Below are positions 36,611-49,054 of a stretch of DNA of 64,000 bases, piece by piece. Location of the stretch: positions 2,558,501-2,622,500 of the forward strand of contig JAFMOC010000003.1 in the NCBI GenBank assembly GCA_019802505.1. The letters are read 5' to 3'. The notes under the pieces were generated by a model. That model was not told where the DNA came from, searched no databases, and saw only the letters and a program-made list of their open reading frames with translations. How positions within the stretch are numbered: position 1 is the first letter of the stretch; the number at the start of each line of letters is the position of its first letter. The stretch is from Corydoras sp. C115 (Eukaryota > Chordata > Actinopteri > Siluriformes > Callichthyidae). A program made the position numbers and the translations under genes.

Positions 36611-36817
36611 CGCCATGTGACAGACTACAAACTTAACTTCTTATGCACTTTTTATACTTTCAAAAATGGCTTTACTTCTGCCATTAACCTCCTCCAGAGT
36701 GACCATGTGCCCCTTGGCCTTATCTGATTTAATTGTGAATTAAATTGAGTTGTTCTTTCATTCACAGAAGTTTTTTTCATGTGGCCCCTTCAGAAAATAA
36801 ACTCCCCAGAACTTCCA

Positions 36818-37186
36818 TCCATACATCCATCTATCCATTATCTTCCGCTTTATCCTATATTAGGGTCGTGGGGGTGGGTGGGGTGGGGGTTCCCCATGCC
36901 CATCTAGGGGAGAACGTTTCGGGCGCTGGGCAGATACAACCAGGACAGGGCGCCAATCTATCACTGGGTACACACTCACTCACACAGACATGCGCACAAA
37001 CACACTCTACATGGGGCAATTTGGAGAAATCACTTGCCTTGATCCATGTTTTTGGACTGTGGGAGGAAACTGGAGAACCCGGAGGAAACCCACGCGGACA
37101 TGGGGAGAACATGGAAACTCCAACCAGATGGGGATTCGAACCGGGAATCCCTAGAGCTGCTAACGACTAAGCCACCGTGCCACCCT
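36818..37186 (-). mobile_element. Full-length main SINE upstream of clpp
   Basis: A perfect 16-base target-site duplication CTCCCCAGAACTTCCA lies at 36802-36817 and 37187-37202. A small deletion in the head removes part of the CTGAGAGGCGAACG block. Confidence 0.93.
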
Positions 37187-37202
37187 CTCCCCAGAACTTC
37201 CA

Positions 37203-37488
37203 CCCTTCCATTCATCATCTTCCACTTTATCCTCTATTAGGGTCGCGTGGGGGGGTCCCATCGCTGGGCACACAATCACTCACAAAAACACACTCTATAT
37301 GGGGCAATTTGGAGAACTCAATAGACTTGATCCATGTTTTTGGACTGTGGGAGGAAACCGGAGAACCCGGAGGAAACCCACGCAGACACGGGGAGAACAT
37401 GGAACACTCCACCCAGATAGGGATTCGAATTTGGAATCCCTAGTGCTGAGAGGCGAACGTTCTAACCACTAAGCCACCGTGCCGCCCT
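37203..37488 (-). mobile_element. Internally deleted main SINE at the same target
   Basis: Tail left, head right. The segment between the GGGGAACCCC block and the ATCGCTGGGCACACA block is missing. CTCCCCAGAAC recurs at 37489-37499, so the target sequence is present three times around two SINEs. Confidence 0.9.
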
Positions 37489-37654
37489 CTCCCCAGAACC
37501 TATATATGGTAAAATGAGTGGAACTGCACGTACATGTTGCCATCTAGCGGTTAACATATTCACTGCATGAGATTTTGTGACGTTAGAGGACAAGGACTAT
37601 AACATCCGGGTTACGTGCGTGGTTAGGTCATACGGAACGATTTGTACTTTCAAA

Positions 37655-38949
37655 ATGTTATTACGGGTGCGTAACAAACTTTTACAGCTTTAGTAATATT
37701 ATCTTCATTACAACAAGCTCTCTTTTTCTCTGTGCGTTTAGTAAACGTTGGTGTGTGAGCTAGGTTAGCAGCTCGTTAGTTAAAGTGCGTGTGTAATGGC
37801 TTCAGGTTGTTTAATTGTGCTAATGTGTGTTTGTTTTTCAGAAAGCGCTGCTCTGTGGATTATCCACTCTGAAACACACGCGCTCGTTTCATCAGACTGC
37901 ACCATGGAGAAATCCACTCATCCCTATAGTAGTAGAACAGACTGTAAGTCACATTTATTTCAGTCACATTCCAGTGCCATAATTCATTCATTCATTATCT
38001 CCCGTTATATCCTCTATTAGGGTCGCGGTGGGGTTCCTCATGCCCATCCAGGGGAGAACGTTTCGGGCGCTGGGCTGATACACCCAGGACAGGGCGCCAA
38101 TCCATCGCTGGGCACACACACAGACACACTCTATCTGGGGCAATTTTGAGAATTCATTATTCATTCATTCATTATCTCCCGCTTTATCCTCTATTAGGGT
38201 CGAGGGGGGGTTCCCCATGCCCATCCAGGGGAGAACGTTTCGGGCGCTGGGCAGATAGACCCAGGACAGGGCGCCAATCCATCGCTGGGCACACACTCAC
38301 TCACACAGACACACTCTATATGGGGCAATTTTGAGAATTCAATTGACTTGATCCATGTTTTTGGACTGTGGGAGGAAACCGGAGAACCCGGAGGAAACCC
38401 ACGCAGACACTGGGAGAACATGGAAACTCCACCCAGATTGGGATTCGAACCGGGAATCCCTACTGTTGAGAGGCGAACGTGCTAACCACTAAGCCACCGT
38501 GCCACCCTCAGTGCCATAATGATGCATATAAATATAAATAAAAAAAACTTTGAAGACTTTGACACCTAGGGGTGGTTTAGTAAGCACGGCATACCTTCCA
38601 GCATGTTTTTGGATTGCAAGGAAAACCAATGCAGACATAGAGAGAACATACCAATTCCACACAGGTAGGACCTTGCCTCACCTGTCTGGGAACTGAACCA
38701 GCTTGTAAGGTTAATCACCATGCCACTCATTAAAGAATATTGCATTCCCTAAAATGGAGGGTTCATCTGTGAATGAGAAAAACTAAGGGCATCTGATCAG
38801 GGATCTGAGGGATAACAGGTTTTTATATTAAAACACAGCATTTGACGCAGCACGTCACGTTGATGTGATTATTACAAACATGCTTATCGTGCATGCGCAC
38901 AGAGGAATTTGACCTCCACAATTAACCTATCCATGCAGTGAAACACACA

Positions 38950-39004
<55 letters not shown>

Positions 39005-41040
39005 GCTGGTAAAGTGAGCACACAAATTAGAACAGTTGCCAATTCAACAAAATGTTCCATCAACAATATTATAATTTTTTCTCAGGGCAGAGGAGAGCGT
39101 GCTTATGACATCTACTCACGTCTGTTGAGAGAGAGAATCATCTGCATCATGGGTCCAGTAAGTATCTTCTGATACTGGAAATGATATTATTATCGTAGCT
39201 AAATCATTTGCAAGTGTATGGGATGAGATGTGTAACTGTATTTTCATCTCTCGGTGTTATGAAATTTATAAGTGTATACTGATTTGAATGTGTGGATTAA
39301 GCTAAAAAAAGTATATGTATGTTTTTGGCTTAAAACACAAAGTAAATCTCGTTGCTAAAATGGTTATGTCTGAATATGCAGAAGGCATTGAATAGTGTAT
39401 GAAAATTCCTCAGATAAACCAATGAATTTTTTTTAATATGTATGTTTTATACAGCGTCCTTGGGTGTTCTGAAAGGCGCTTTCAAATAAAATGTATTATT
39501 ATTATTATTAATTGAAAGCCATTTTAAAGTAACCAGACATTTGCAAATTGTTTTGCACGTACAATAATTCTTCAATACAAGAAAATCTAATAAGTTTTTT
39601 TCAAACCTTTTTAACTTTTTTCTCTTGCTTGACACTCCCACAAATATCTTTAGATTGATGACTCTGTAGCAAGTCTGGTGATTGCCCAACTTTTGTTTCT
39701 CCAGTCAGAGAGCAACAACAAACCTATTCATATATATATCAACAGTCCCGGTAAGATAATTGAAATATTTCATTTTAGCAGTGACAACTTGGTGTACTAA
39801 GGTTGGTGCAGTCTGTAAGCTTAAATCAGAAGGTCCTGGGTTCAGTTTTAGAGGATAGTGTCCTCTGTTTTTTTCCCCCCAATAGTCTTAAGAAATGCAA
39901 GTGCATAAATAAATAACAAATATATATATAGTGCAGATTTGTTTTTCTGGGTCTGATCTACAATGGGTGACATGGTGTTCCGGCAGCTGTCACCCTATGA
40001 GATTTGGGATAGACATTGGCAGCCTCTTCAACCTTTTGCAGCCTAAAAAATGAATTCATTCACTAAATAATAAACGTAAATAAATGACAGCAGGCATTTT
40101 TATCCACAACATGCAATAAATATCGTGGTGGATTCAGGCTTATACTCCTTAAATGTTCATTTTGCAGTATAACGTGTACTTACTTCTAAGTGTTTGATTT
40201 TTTAAAATAAAAAATTATATTTGGTTGTACTAGTAATTACTGATCCATTAATAGTTCTCTGTCTATAGGAGGCGTAGTTACAGCAGGACTAGCTATTTAT
40301 GACACTATGCAGTATATCCTGAACCCCATATCCACCTGGTGTGTGGGCCAGGCTGCTAGCATGGGCAGTTTACTGCTAGCTGCAGGCAGCGCTGGTATGA
40401 GGCATTCACTGCCCAATGCACGTATAATGGTGCATCAGCCTTCTGGAGGAGCCAGGGTAAGAAGGAAGCTGTGGTTTTATTAATTGGATATTGTTAATTG
40501 TTGCATTAACTTTCATCTCTCAATTTCAGGGTCAAGCGACAGACATTGCCATCCAGGCTGAAGAGATTCTTAAGCTTAAAAGACAGATTAACAACATTTA
40601 TTCTAAACATACAGGCCAGCTTTTGGAGACAATAGGTACTATTTTATTTCTTGTGGAAGCTTTTAATTGCATTATTACATATTCATTAAAGGTTTCTGTA
40701 TTTGTTAAATCTTAATATATATTAAGGGACATTAAATACAAATGTTGACCATGAATTGCTAACAAATGTCTTGTAAACTGTGAACTGGCATTGGAATTGT
40801 CTATTTCTTTTCCTAGAGGGTGTAATGGAACGGGATCGATACATGAGTCCTGTGGAGGCACAGGAGTTTGGAATTATTGACAAAGTCCTCGTGCATCCAC
40901 CCCAGGCTGGACAGGATGAACCAGAATTGATTCAAAAAGAACCAAGCACATCTGGCAAAACTACTACCTCAGGAACTGAAAACTCAGATTTGTCATATTC
41001 AGGGTCTAATCCGCCTTTATCTTACAAACCTGAACCCTAA
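37655..41040 (+). CDS. clpp: Mitochondrial ATP-dependent Clp protease proteolytic subunit ClpP
   Basis: Serine peptidase of the mitochondrial matrix; its double heptamer pairs with the ClpX unfoldase for protein quality control. Coding exons: 37655-37666, 37842-37943, 39086-39157, 39654-39750, 40269-40456, 40530-40635, 40817-41040; 801 bases = 266 aa plus stop. The first exon codes only MLLR, then exon 2 gives an Arg/Lys/Ser-rich, acid-poor presequence (KALLCGLSTLKHTRSFHQTA) before the mature start near PLIPIVVEQT. The nucleophile Ser is in GQAASMGSLLLAAG, the His in IMVHQPSGGARGQATDIAIQ, and the Asp in ERDRYMS; the oxyanion-region SPGGVVTAG is intact. The C-terminus is the usual Glu/Ser/Pro-rich vertebrate tail. 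Intron 2 holds a SINE one-and-a-half-mer. It is divergent from mvb12b and convergent with kcmf1. Confidence 0.96.
37984..38157 (-). mobile_element. Partial main SINE, left part of a SINE dimer
   Basis: 3' half only, from ATGA tail to CAATTTTGAGAATTCA, running straight into the tail of the next copy. The 12-base duplication CAGTGCCATAAT is at 37972-37983 on its left. Confidence 0.9.
38158..38508 (-). mobile_element. Full-length main SINE, right part of a SINE dimer
   Basis: Complete copy. CAGTGCCATAAT (38509-38520) on its right matches the duplication left of the partial copy, so one target-site duplication flanks both. Confidence 0.92.
38953..39003. repeat. (AT)n(AC)n microsatellite
   Basis: Compound dinucleotide repeat in clpp intron 2, about 80 bases before exon 3. 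Confidence 0.95.
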
Positions 41041-41088
41041 TACAGAGGCTTAGCCCAGTTATTAAGCTTCTGAATATGTTTTATTGAT

Positions 41089-41094
41089 AATAAA
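41089..41094 (+). terminator. Candidate clpp polyadenylation signal
   Basis: AATAAA 49 bases after the clpp stop codon; it would give a very short 3' UTR. Confidence 0.6.
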
Positions 41095-41109
41095 TCATGA
41101 TCAAAGGAG

Positions 41110-43995
41110 ACGTTTGAGCTGACTTTTCTATTTAATTATAATTAGTTTATTTTAGTGTAAGATCAGTTGGTAATCATTACAGCTAGTTGAAGACTTTAGA
41201 TATGTAATTTGGTAATGTACTATTAGTTATGCACAGTAAGAGCTGGCCTTGCTGATACAAAAGATCATTACTAATTTAATTTCACTATTAAGGTCTAATA
41301 TAATAACCCTTGATTTGTCAAATCCTTGATTTGTGTATTTTGTTACCTAGCAGTATAATATTATAGTATATAATAGTATAGTATTTATTATAAATTTTAA
41401 TTGAGTTAATTAAAGTTAAAAGCATTTTAATCCAAACATTCTACTAATACTGGGTCTCAAAATAATCCCAAGGTCTGATGTTTGGAGATCCTTGTTACCA
41501 CAGTTATGCAGAATTATTAACGTTTTCATTTCAAAGCCATTTGGCTTTTCCTGACCTCTATTAACAAGGCACAATCGTCCTCAGAACTGATATTCACTTG
41601 GTGTATTTTCTTAATTGCATCGTTCTAACCACAACCATCAGCAATTACATTAACGGTGTAACCAGGCTGTCTGTTACTTAATCATGCCACAATCGAAATC
41701 ACTAATGCCACCCCCGTATCAATTGTTAATGTAAACATTACTTAACTTTGCATAATTTCAAACTAATTATACTAATATTATGTTTATCAAGTCCTTGATT
41801 CATTTTGTACTGAGGTCATTAAAAAAGGTGAATAAAAAAGAAAAGATTTTCATTGTTTTTAATGAGCTGAAACTAAATTCTTGCAAATCACTAAAAAAGT
41901 CAGGACATAGGCATGTTAACCAGTGGGTCAAATTTCATGTATAATTCTTGGTTTTATACTTGTATATAAAATAAGGCCTGGCCTTGTCCTGCTAAAAATA
42001 TGAAGACAGAAGAACTTGACTGCAGCATGTGTCAACACTTGCTTCCGTTTCAGTGGTACCTTCCCATATATGCATTTTACTCATGCCAATACATAACTGC
42101 TATTTACTAATTTTGGTAGTAACAGTCCGGTTGGACTGTATTATTTTCATTTGGCACAAAATCCAGTCTTTACCAAGAAACATGGAATCGTCAGAACACA
42201 TTTAAAATAAAAAATAATTACACTTAAAACTGGCTGGCATGTCAGCAAGAAATTTGAGTATGGATTTCTCTGTGCATAATACAGTTTCAGGTTTTGTTTA
42301 CATGTTAAATGTTAAATGTTTACATGTTACATCACATGTTAAATCCATGTGTCCCTCACGGTAGCATACTGGTTTGCAAACACTTGGGAAATATGGTCTT
42401 GCAATGCAATGCAATGCAACAAATTAAAATCTATACTTTTTTATGTCATTATCACTTTAAAAGATGAATGGAAAGTGCATTTACCTCCCTGAAAAAATAT
42501 TTTGTATAAATCATTTTGTTATAAATAGGGGCAAATTAGCCACTAGACTTGTAAACATAAGAGTAAAGTTATTACAAGATTGTGAGTAGATTTCCTTGGT
42601 TTTAAGTTTACATGTCTTAATACATAACATTTCTTTGAGGTCATGTTATATTTTGTTTTTGAATTGTAAATACAGTCCCTTTCTGCATACACAACGTTGT
42701 CAACCATCTCGACGTTCTAGAGTTTAGTAAGTATCTAACCATTTTAAACACTGACTAGTTTAGTAAACAAGTCGTTTTAATAGGAAACAAAGCCGATGTG
42801 CCAAAAAGGACGATTGGTTCATTTTCATTAAAAGCTGTGCACTGTTTTTATTGTAGTATTCTAGATTTACAATATAAAAGAAAGTCTGCCCATGTTCTTA
42901 TAATATTATGAAAGTTAACGCACAAATTCAATATACATCTTGTATTTTACATAGAAGATAAAGAGTATAGGCATGGAGGTGGCATGATTCAATTACAAGG
43001 CTTAAAAATGATCAAAAGAAACAAAACTTGAATAAATAAAAAGGTGCCATTTAGAGCACAGCAAAAACTAAAACTTCCAAGTTTTTAAAAAGCAAAATTT
43101 CTTCCAGTACTGTATCAAGTATCTATCCATCGGTTGCTGAAAAAAGGGGAGTCCTGAAAAAAAAAAAGAAAAAAATTGGGCCTGCGTTAATAAATACCTT
43201 GAACAGGAATGCGGATGAAATCAAACTGCAGAAACTGATGCTAGATCTGCACTCCTGCTTAGAATCACATTCAGAGCAGCAGTCACTTTTTGAAGCAAAC
43301 ATGAGAAGCAGAGCATAATGAACATGGGAGAGTTAATTGTTCTGTACAGGTGCAAAACTTTGAAAGTACATCTGGTGATTACAGTCGTCACAAAAACATC
43401 AACATCTAGAAAGAAAAAAAAAAATTAAGGCAAGTTCCACGTTGCCTGTTTAGTTTTTCTTTTTTTTCTGTGGATTTATTGTTAATGAAAGAACTCTACT
43501 CTTCTTCATATTCAACTAATACATGGGCTTTGTTGTTTTTGTGCAGCACTGGTTACATGTGGTCAGGGTGGGTTGTTTCCCAAGAAATGGGCAGACAGGA
43601 GCAGATTACAAACTGTATTACATTGCTTTCCTATGAAGCTACTGTAGATTCCAATTTTATTTGCGTTTCCTTCAGAAGACACTCATAACAGAAACCCTCA
43701 ACTGGTTTATTCTAGAACATTTCTGTTGAAGCACTTTGCAGTTCAAGTTACTCTTTAGAAATAAAGAAAGCTTTGGGATCGTTGCCATTTAAATGACAAG
43801 GTCATTAAAAATCATGCACACTGCAAAAAACATCATGCAGTAGTTATGGTAAACCATCCAAGCACTTTTTATTAATTACTATTCATAAATACACACAGCA
43901 GCTTCATTAGAGAACGACTCTCTTTAGTTTTCGAATGTGGAGTATTTATAAGCCTTTTGTTAGACACATGAAGCAGTGGTCTGCCTCGGGCACTA

Positions 43996-44058
<63 letters not shown>

Positions 44059-44320
44059 TATATAAAATTATATATTCCTCTTACATGTTCACTGGATCTC
44101 ACGCACTACTTCTCACACAATTCGCCTCACTTATTTTTTTCGGTCATTCTTGCTTTTTAATGGATTTTTACAATGTAACAGGGGTGACAGACGTGAAACA
44201 ATCACAAGAAGAAGAGAGAGAAAAAAAAAAAAGGAAAACCAATTTGAGAGCTGTGTGTTTGCCCACCATCACTGGCAGTTACAGCACAGAGGACATCGTC
44301 TATGTGGTGGTAGCATATCA
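41110..44320 (-). other. clpp/kcmf1 convergent spacer, probably including the kcmf1 3' UTR
   Basis: No coding sequence is supported. A minus-strand AATAAA at 42847-42852 is a candidate kcmf1 polyadenylation signal, which would give a ~1.5 kb 3' UTR. A (TA)n tract lies at 43999-44054, inside that presumed UTR. The rest is AT-rich and unassigned. Confidence 0.4.
43999..44054. repeat. (TA)n microsatellite
   Basis: Pure TA dinucleotide run about 270 bases downstream of the kcmf1 stop codon. Confidence 0.95.
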
Positions 44321-47300
44321 TCAAAGAGGAGGTGGTGGAGGCTCTTTGTTTGCAGAACTCTCCTTAAGGTTGAGACTCTCCAGGGCCACATCCAAAGGCA
44401 TGATATCCACACAGCCCATCGCCCCAAAGTCAGCATAGTCTCGCCGGTCATCCTCATCTGAGGAAGAGCTCTCCTCATGCATAAGTGTGGACAGTAGCAA
44501 CTCCTGCACGAACAGGCTACGATCGGCACGCTCACTCTCCAGAGCCTGTCGCTCCATTTCCGACATCTTTGGCTCATTCAACCTGGAAGGAAAAGAAAGT
44601 TTCTAGTTATACATATTACATATACATCTAGTTATACATGTTACCACAACTAATCAACATATGTTTTTGAGTTCTTGTGTAGCATAAGAGATTTTTTTTG
44701 TTGTATTTAGGTGTAACATCTAGACAGCATTGTTTTTCTTTTATTATGGGAACCGAAGCATAAATCAAAATTTCTAAATTAAATGTCCAGAGCAAATTTG
44801 AAACTTCAGAGATTGATACTGTCTGTAATGAAATATTTTTGTTTGTTTGTTTGTTGGGGTTTTATTGCCACTTCAGCCCATATTTGGCTATTTGTAGCAT
44901 ACAATTGTTTTTATTATATTCAGTGAAGTTACATTTCTATAGATTGTTGCATGATGAGATTTTGATTGGCTGTACAAGTATCAGATTTGATAATAGAGGT
45001 TAAGATGGGTTAGAAACTTTAGTATCTGCTTTGGTGGGGTTTTATCAAAAAGGTCTTCTATGTTATTTTCGTGGTAGTAACATTGGCGTACATGGTTATA
45101 AGCAGGGCAGTCAATGACTGTAATGAAGTAAAAAGTTTAAGTAAGCGTCAGAAACATTTTACTTTCACATGACTTTTCCATACTTTTAACTTTTATTCAT
45201 CTGGGATTGTATATAATTACATAGATGAGTGTGTGCGGCACATCCTGAACATACCGTGTAAGGAGAAACTGGGAGCTGTGGGAGACCATCATATTGATCT
45301 CAGTTATGGCTGTGTTCGTTGCAGTGCTAGGTGGTGGCATATTGGCACTGATGTTGCTGGCATTGCTGCGTTGGCGTGTGGTGTTACGCACAGTTTCCAA
45401 CTGCTGGCGTGCTGCCTGTGCCTGCTGCCGCTCAAGCTGCAGCTGCATCTGCAATTGTTGCAACTGTGAGGCTGATGGGCCTGAAGGGTTCAGCTGACCA
45501 CCTGCTGATCGCCGCACACCAGAAAGCTGAGACAGCAGTTCTAAAGAAAAAATGTGCGCAAGAGAGGGGACAAAAGTGTAAGAACCTCTGAAGGCTGCCC
45601 CTACAGGGTCATGCTTTGCATAAAACTGCATTGTAAAAACCACAATTTGAAAACCCTTCACTATGGACTGTATTCTTGGGTGCAAGTTGAAATAAGTGTG
45701 AAGACCAACATCATTACAGCAGCCAGACCAAAAAAAACAACCCCCTCAAGCATCACTGCAGACAGCTGATCAACTCAACTTTTCTTATTGCTCCTGTTTT
45801 ATTTCGGAATCAATGTGATTACAGCTCCTCTGAACAAAGCTATGAATAAATAATAGCTTATCATATAAAGACAGCCACATATTGTAGGACATATTGAATT
45901 TCTGCTTTCGTGCTTTTTTTTTTTTTACGGCTACATGTTTATTTTTTTGTTGTGCATCGTGAGCTGTGCATGCAGCCTGTTGCAGTTGCTTTGCAATTTC
46001 CCCACTGCGATTAATAAAGTATTCAGATTATATACTTTGGCTGCAGTTTGTGTATTGTCACTAAGCCTACAGCTGACAAAATTATTTAAAACGTGGACAC
46101 AACGTCTAAAACTTCCTTTAATTTTAATTTGCAAATTTACCAGAAAATTTGCTGGTAAGCTGTTTGCTCTGGAATTAAACAGGTCAGTTTCAGCTGCCAT
46201 TTACCATTTTTATCAGTAATCCTTTTAACAGGTGGGTTACAGTTACTTATTCATCCATCCATTATCTTCCGCTTGTCTGGGGTTCGGGTCGCGGGGGCAG
46301 CAACCGAAGTAGGGAGACCCAGACCTCCCTCGCCCCAGCCACCTTTACCAGCTCGACTGGGGGAACCCCGAGGCGTTCCCAGACCAGCTGAGAGATATAA
46401 TCCCTCCAGCATGTCCTGGGTCTTCCTCTGGGTCTCCTCCCACCTGGACTTGCCTGGAACACCTCCCTAGGAAGGCGCCCAGGAGGCATCCTTACCAGAT
46501 GCCCGAACCACCACAACTGGCTCCTTTCGACGCGGAGGAGTAGCAGCTCCACTCCGAGTCTCTCCCGGATGACCGAGCTTCTCACCCTATCTCTAAGGTA
46601 GAGCCCAGCCACCCTGCGGAGAAAACCCATTTCGGCAGCTTGTATTCGCGATCTTGCTCTTTCGGTCATTACCCAAAGCTCATGACCATAGGTGAGGGTC
46701 GGAACGTAGATTGACTGGTAAATCGAGAGCCTTGCCTTGTGGCTCAGCTCATTCTTTACCACAACAGACCAGTAAAGGGTCCGCATCACTGCTGACCCCG
46801 CGCTGATCCGTCTCTCAATCACAGTTACTTATATTAATAGTATTTATTTTATAGCCCTATAACTCAAACCACAATTCTCAGATTTTCCATCCATTATCTT
46901 CCGCTTCATCCTCTATTAGGGTCGTGGGGGGGTTCCCCATGCCCATCCAGGGGAGAACGTGTCTTGAGCTCTGGGCAGATACACCCAGGACAGGGTGCCA
47001 ATCTATCCCTGGGCACACACTCACTCACACAGACACACTCTATATGGGGCAATTTGGAGAATTCAATTGACTTGATCCATGTTTTTGGACTGTGGGAGGA
47101 AACCCACGCAGACAGGGGAGAACATGGAAACTTCACCTAGATTGGGATTCAAACTGGGAATCCATAGCGCTGAGAGGCGAACGTGCTAACCACTAAGTCA
47201 CCGTGCCGCCCATTCTCAGATTTTGATCCTTTTATTATTAAAATATTTTTTATTTGTCAACTGTGAAATATGTCGAACCAATTGTTTCAACAGGAAGACT

Positions 47301-48982
47301 CTTCAGTGCAGTGGCTGTCTAGTAAATTACATACAAATCTAAGCTTAGTGAGAATAATGTCTAAATCCCAGTAAATGAACTTGTTTAGTAACATAAGTGG
47401 CAGCACGGTGGCTTAGTGGTTAGCACGTTCGCCTCTCAGCGCTAGGGATTCCCGGTTCGAATCTCCATCGGAGTGGAGTTTCCATGTTCTCCCCGTGTCC
47501 GTGTGGGTTTCCTCCGGGTTCTCCGGTTTCCTCCCACAGTCCAAAAACATGGATCAAGTCAATTCTCCAAATTGCCCCATATAGAGTGTGTCTGTGTGAG
47601 TGAGTGTGTGCCCAGCGATGGATTGGCGCCCTGTCCTGGGTCTATCTGTCCAGCGCACGAAACGTTTTCCCCTGGAGGGGCATGGGGAACCCCCCGCGAC
47701 CCTAATATAGGATAAAATCGGAAGATAATGAATGAATGAACATAAGTATCACAAGTGTTCATACTTTATTATTCTGAAGGAAATGCATTTAATTAAATTA
47801 CACACCTGCTATAGGGTCCATAGTTTCCCTATTGCTTGGAGAGTAAGATGAACTTTGAGAGGTGGACAGACCACCCGCAGAGCTGCTTGTAAAGTGCATG
47901 TTAGTTCTCCGTGCCCGTGGGCCTCCCAGGCCACGCCCAGGGTGAAACATTCGACGCACATGCCGCACCCCGCTGCTCTCGTCATTCAATGAGGTTAAAG
48001 ATAAATATAAGGACATCTCAAGAATTAGCATCTACTACAGAGCTCATCTTGTGTTAGTGAATTGCGAAAATGTTGTAAATGTGAATGATTCAATAATAAA
48101 TTATAAGCTAAGCAACATAGCTGGCAACATGTTTAAGGTGTCTTGCTACTTAAGTATTTAGATATATTACTAGTACCCCTCCAACACTACGGCTTCATAG
48201 AAAATAATTAAAAGTACAAAGTGTAAATGTGAAAATGCCAGAAACAGATTTTAAAAGGATATTAAATCTCTAGGTGCTCTGTGTTCAAGAGTAAGATGAG
48301 CAGCAAAGTCGTCAGTCACATGATTGGGGTCACCTCCAGGCAAAGCTGCACATATAGGACAGATCTGAAAGAGACGAACAAAAGATTATACTTTTCATTC
48401 GAAAACTGAATTAGACAGTGTACATTGTTTTAATTAGTGCTATCAAAGTTTACCTGATACAATTAATTTGAAATAATTAGGTTGTTAAATAAACAAATAT
48501 GAAACTACATTTTTATTAATTGCTGTTATCTGTTAGAAAAGTGCCATGTGGGCTTTAGAAAAGGTCAATGCGATCAGGTATCATAGAGTATATACACAAG
48601 CTTCAAATGACTTCAGGTGCAATTGGTTTAAATAAGAACCACTGAAGCATGGATTAAATGACTGCAGTTGTAGAGACTGACCAGTAACATGTAATTATTT
48701 GGGCTGCCAAACAAAATTAACCTGTCTAAATATGAAGGCTAGTTTCAGTCTCATAATGTTCTGAATGAAAAGTGAGTATTTTGTGTTGTGGGATTTAACG
48801 GTCATAACTGTTTTTCAGGATACCATTGGTTGCAGGAATATATTAAATGCATGAACATAAAAATATGATTTAAGTTTATTGGACCTAATTGATTCATTTA
48901 AATTTGACATCATTCATTCAACATTCATTTAAAATTGACATGAATATATATATTCATGTTCATGTTCATATTCATATTCATA

Positions 48983-49054
<72 letters not shown>

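Noticed and set aside
37796..38020. 74-codon open frame starting MASGCLIVLM over clpp exon 2
   Set aside because: It reads the exon in the wrong frame and runs through the splice donor into a SINE. The phase-correct reading joins exon 1 (MLLR) to KALLCGLS.
44085..44577. Overlapping open frames on both strands at the kcmf1 last exon
   Set aside because: Only the minus-strand frame ending at 44321 carries the KCMF1 C-terminus; the others are shadows.
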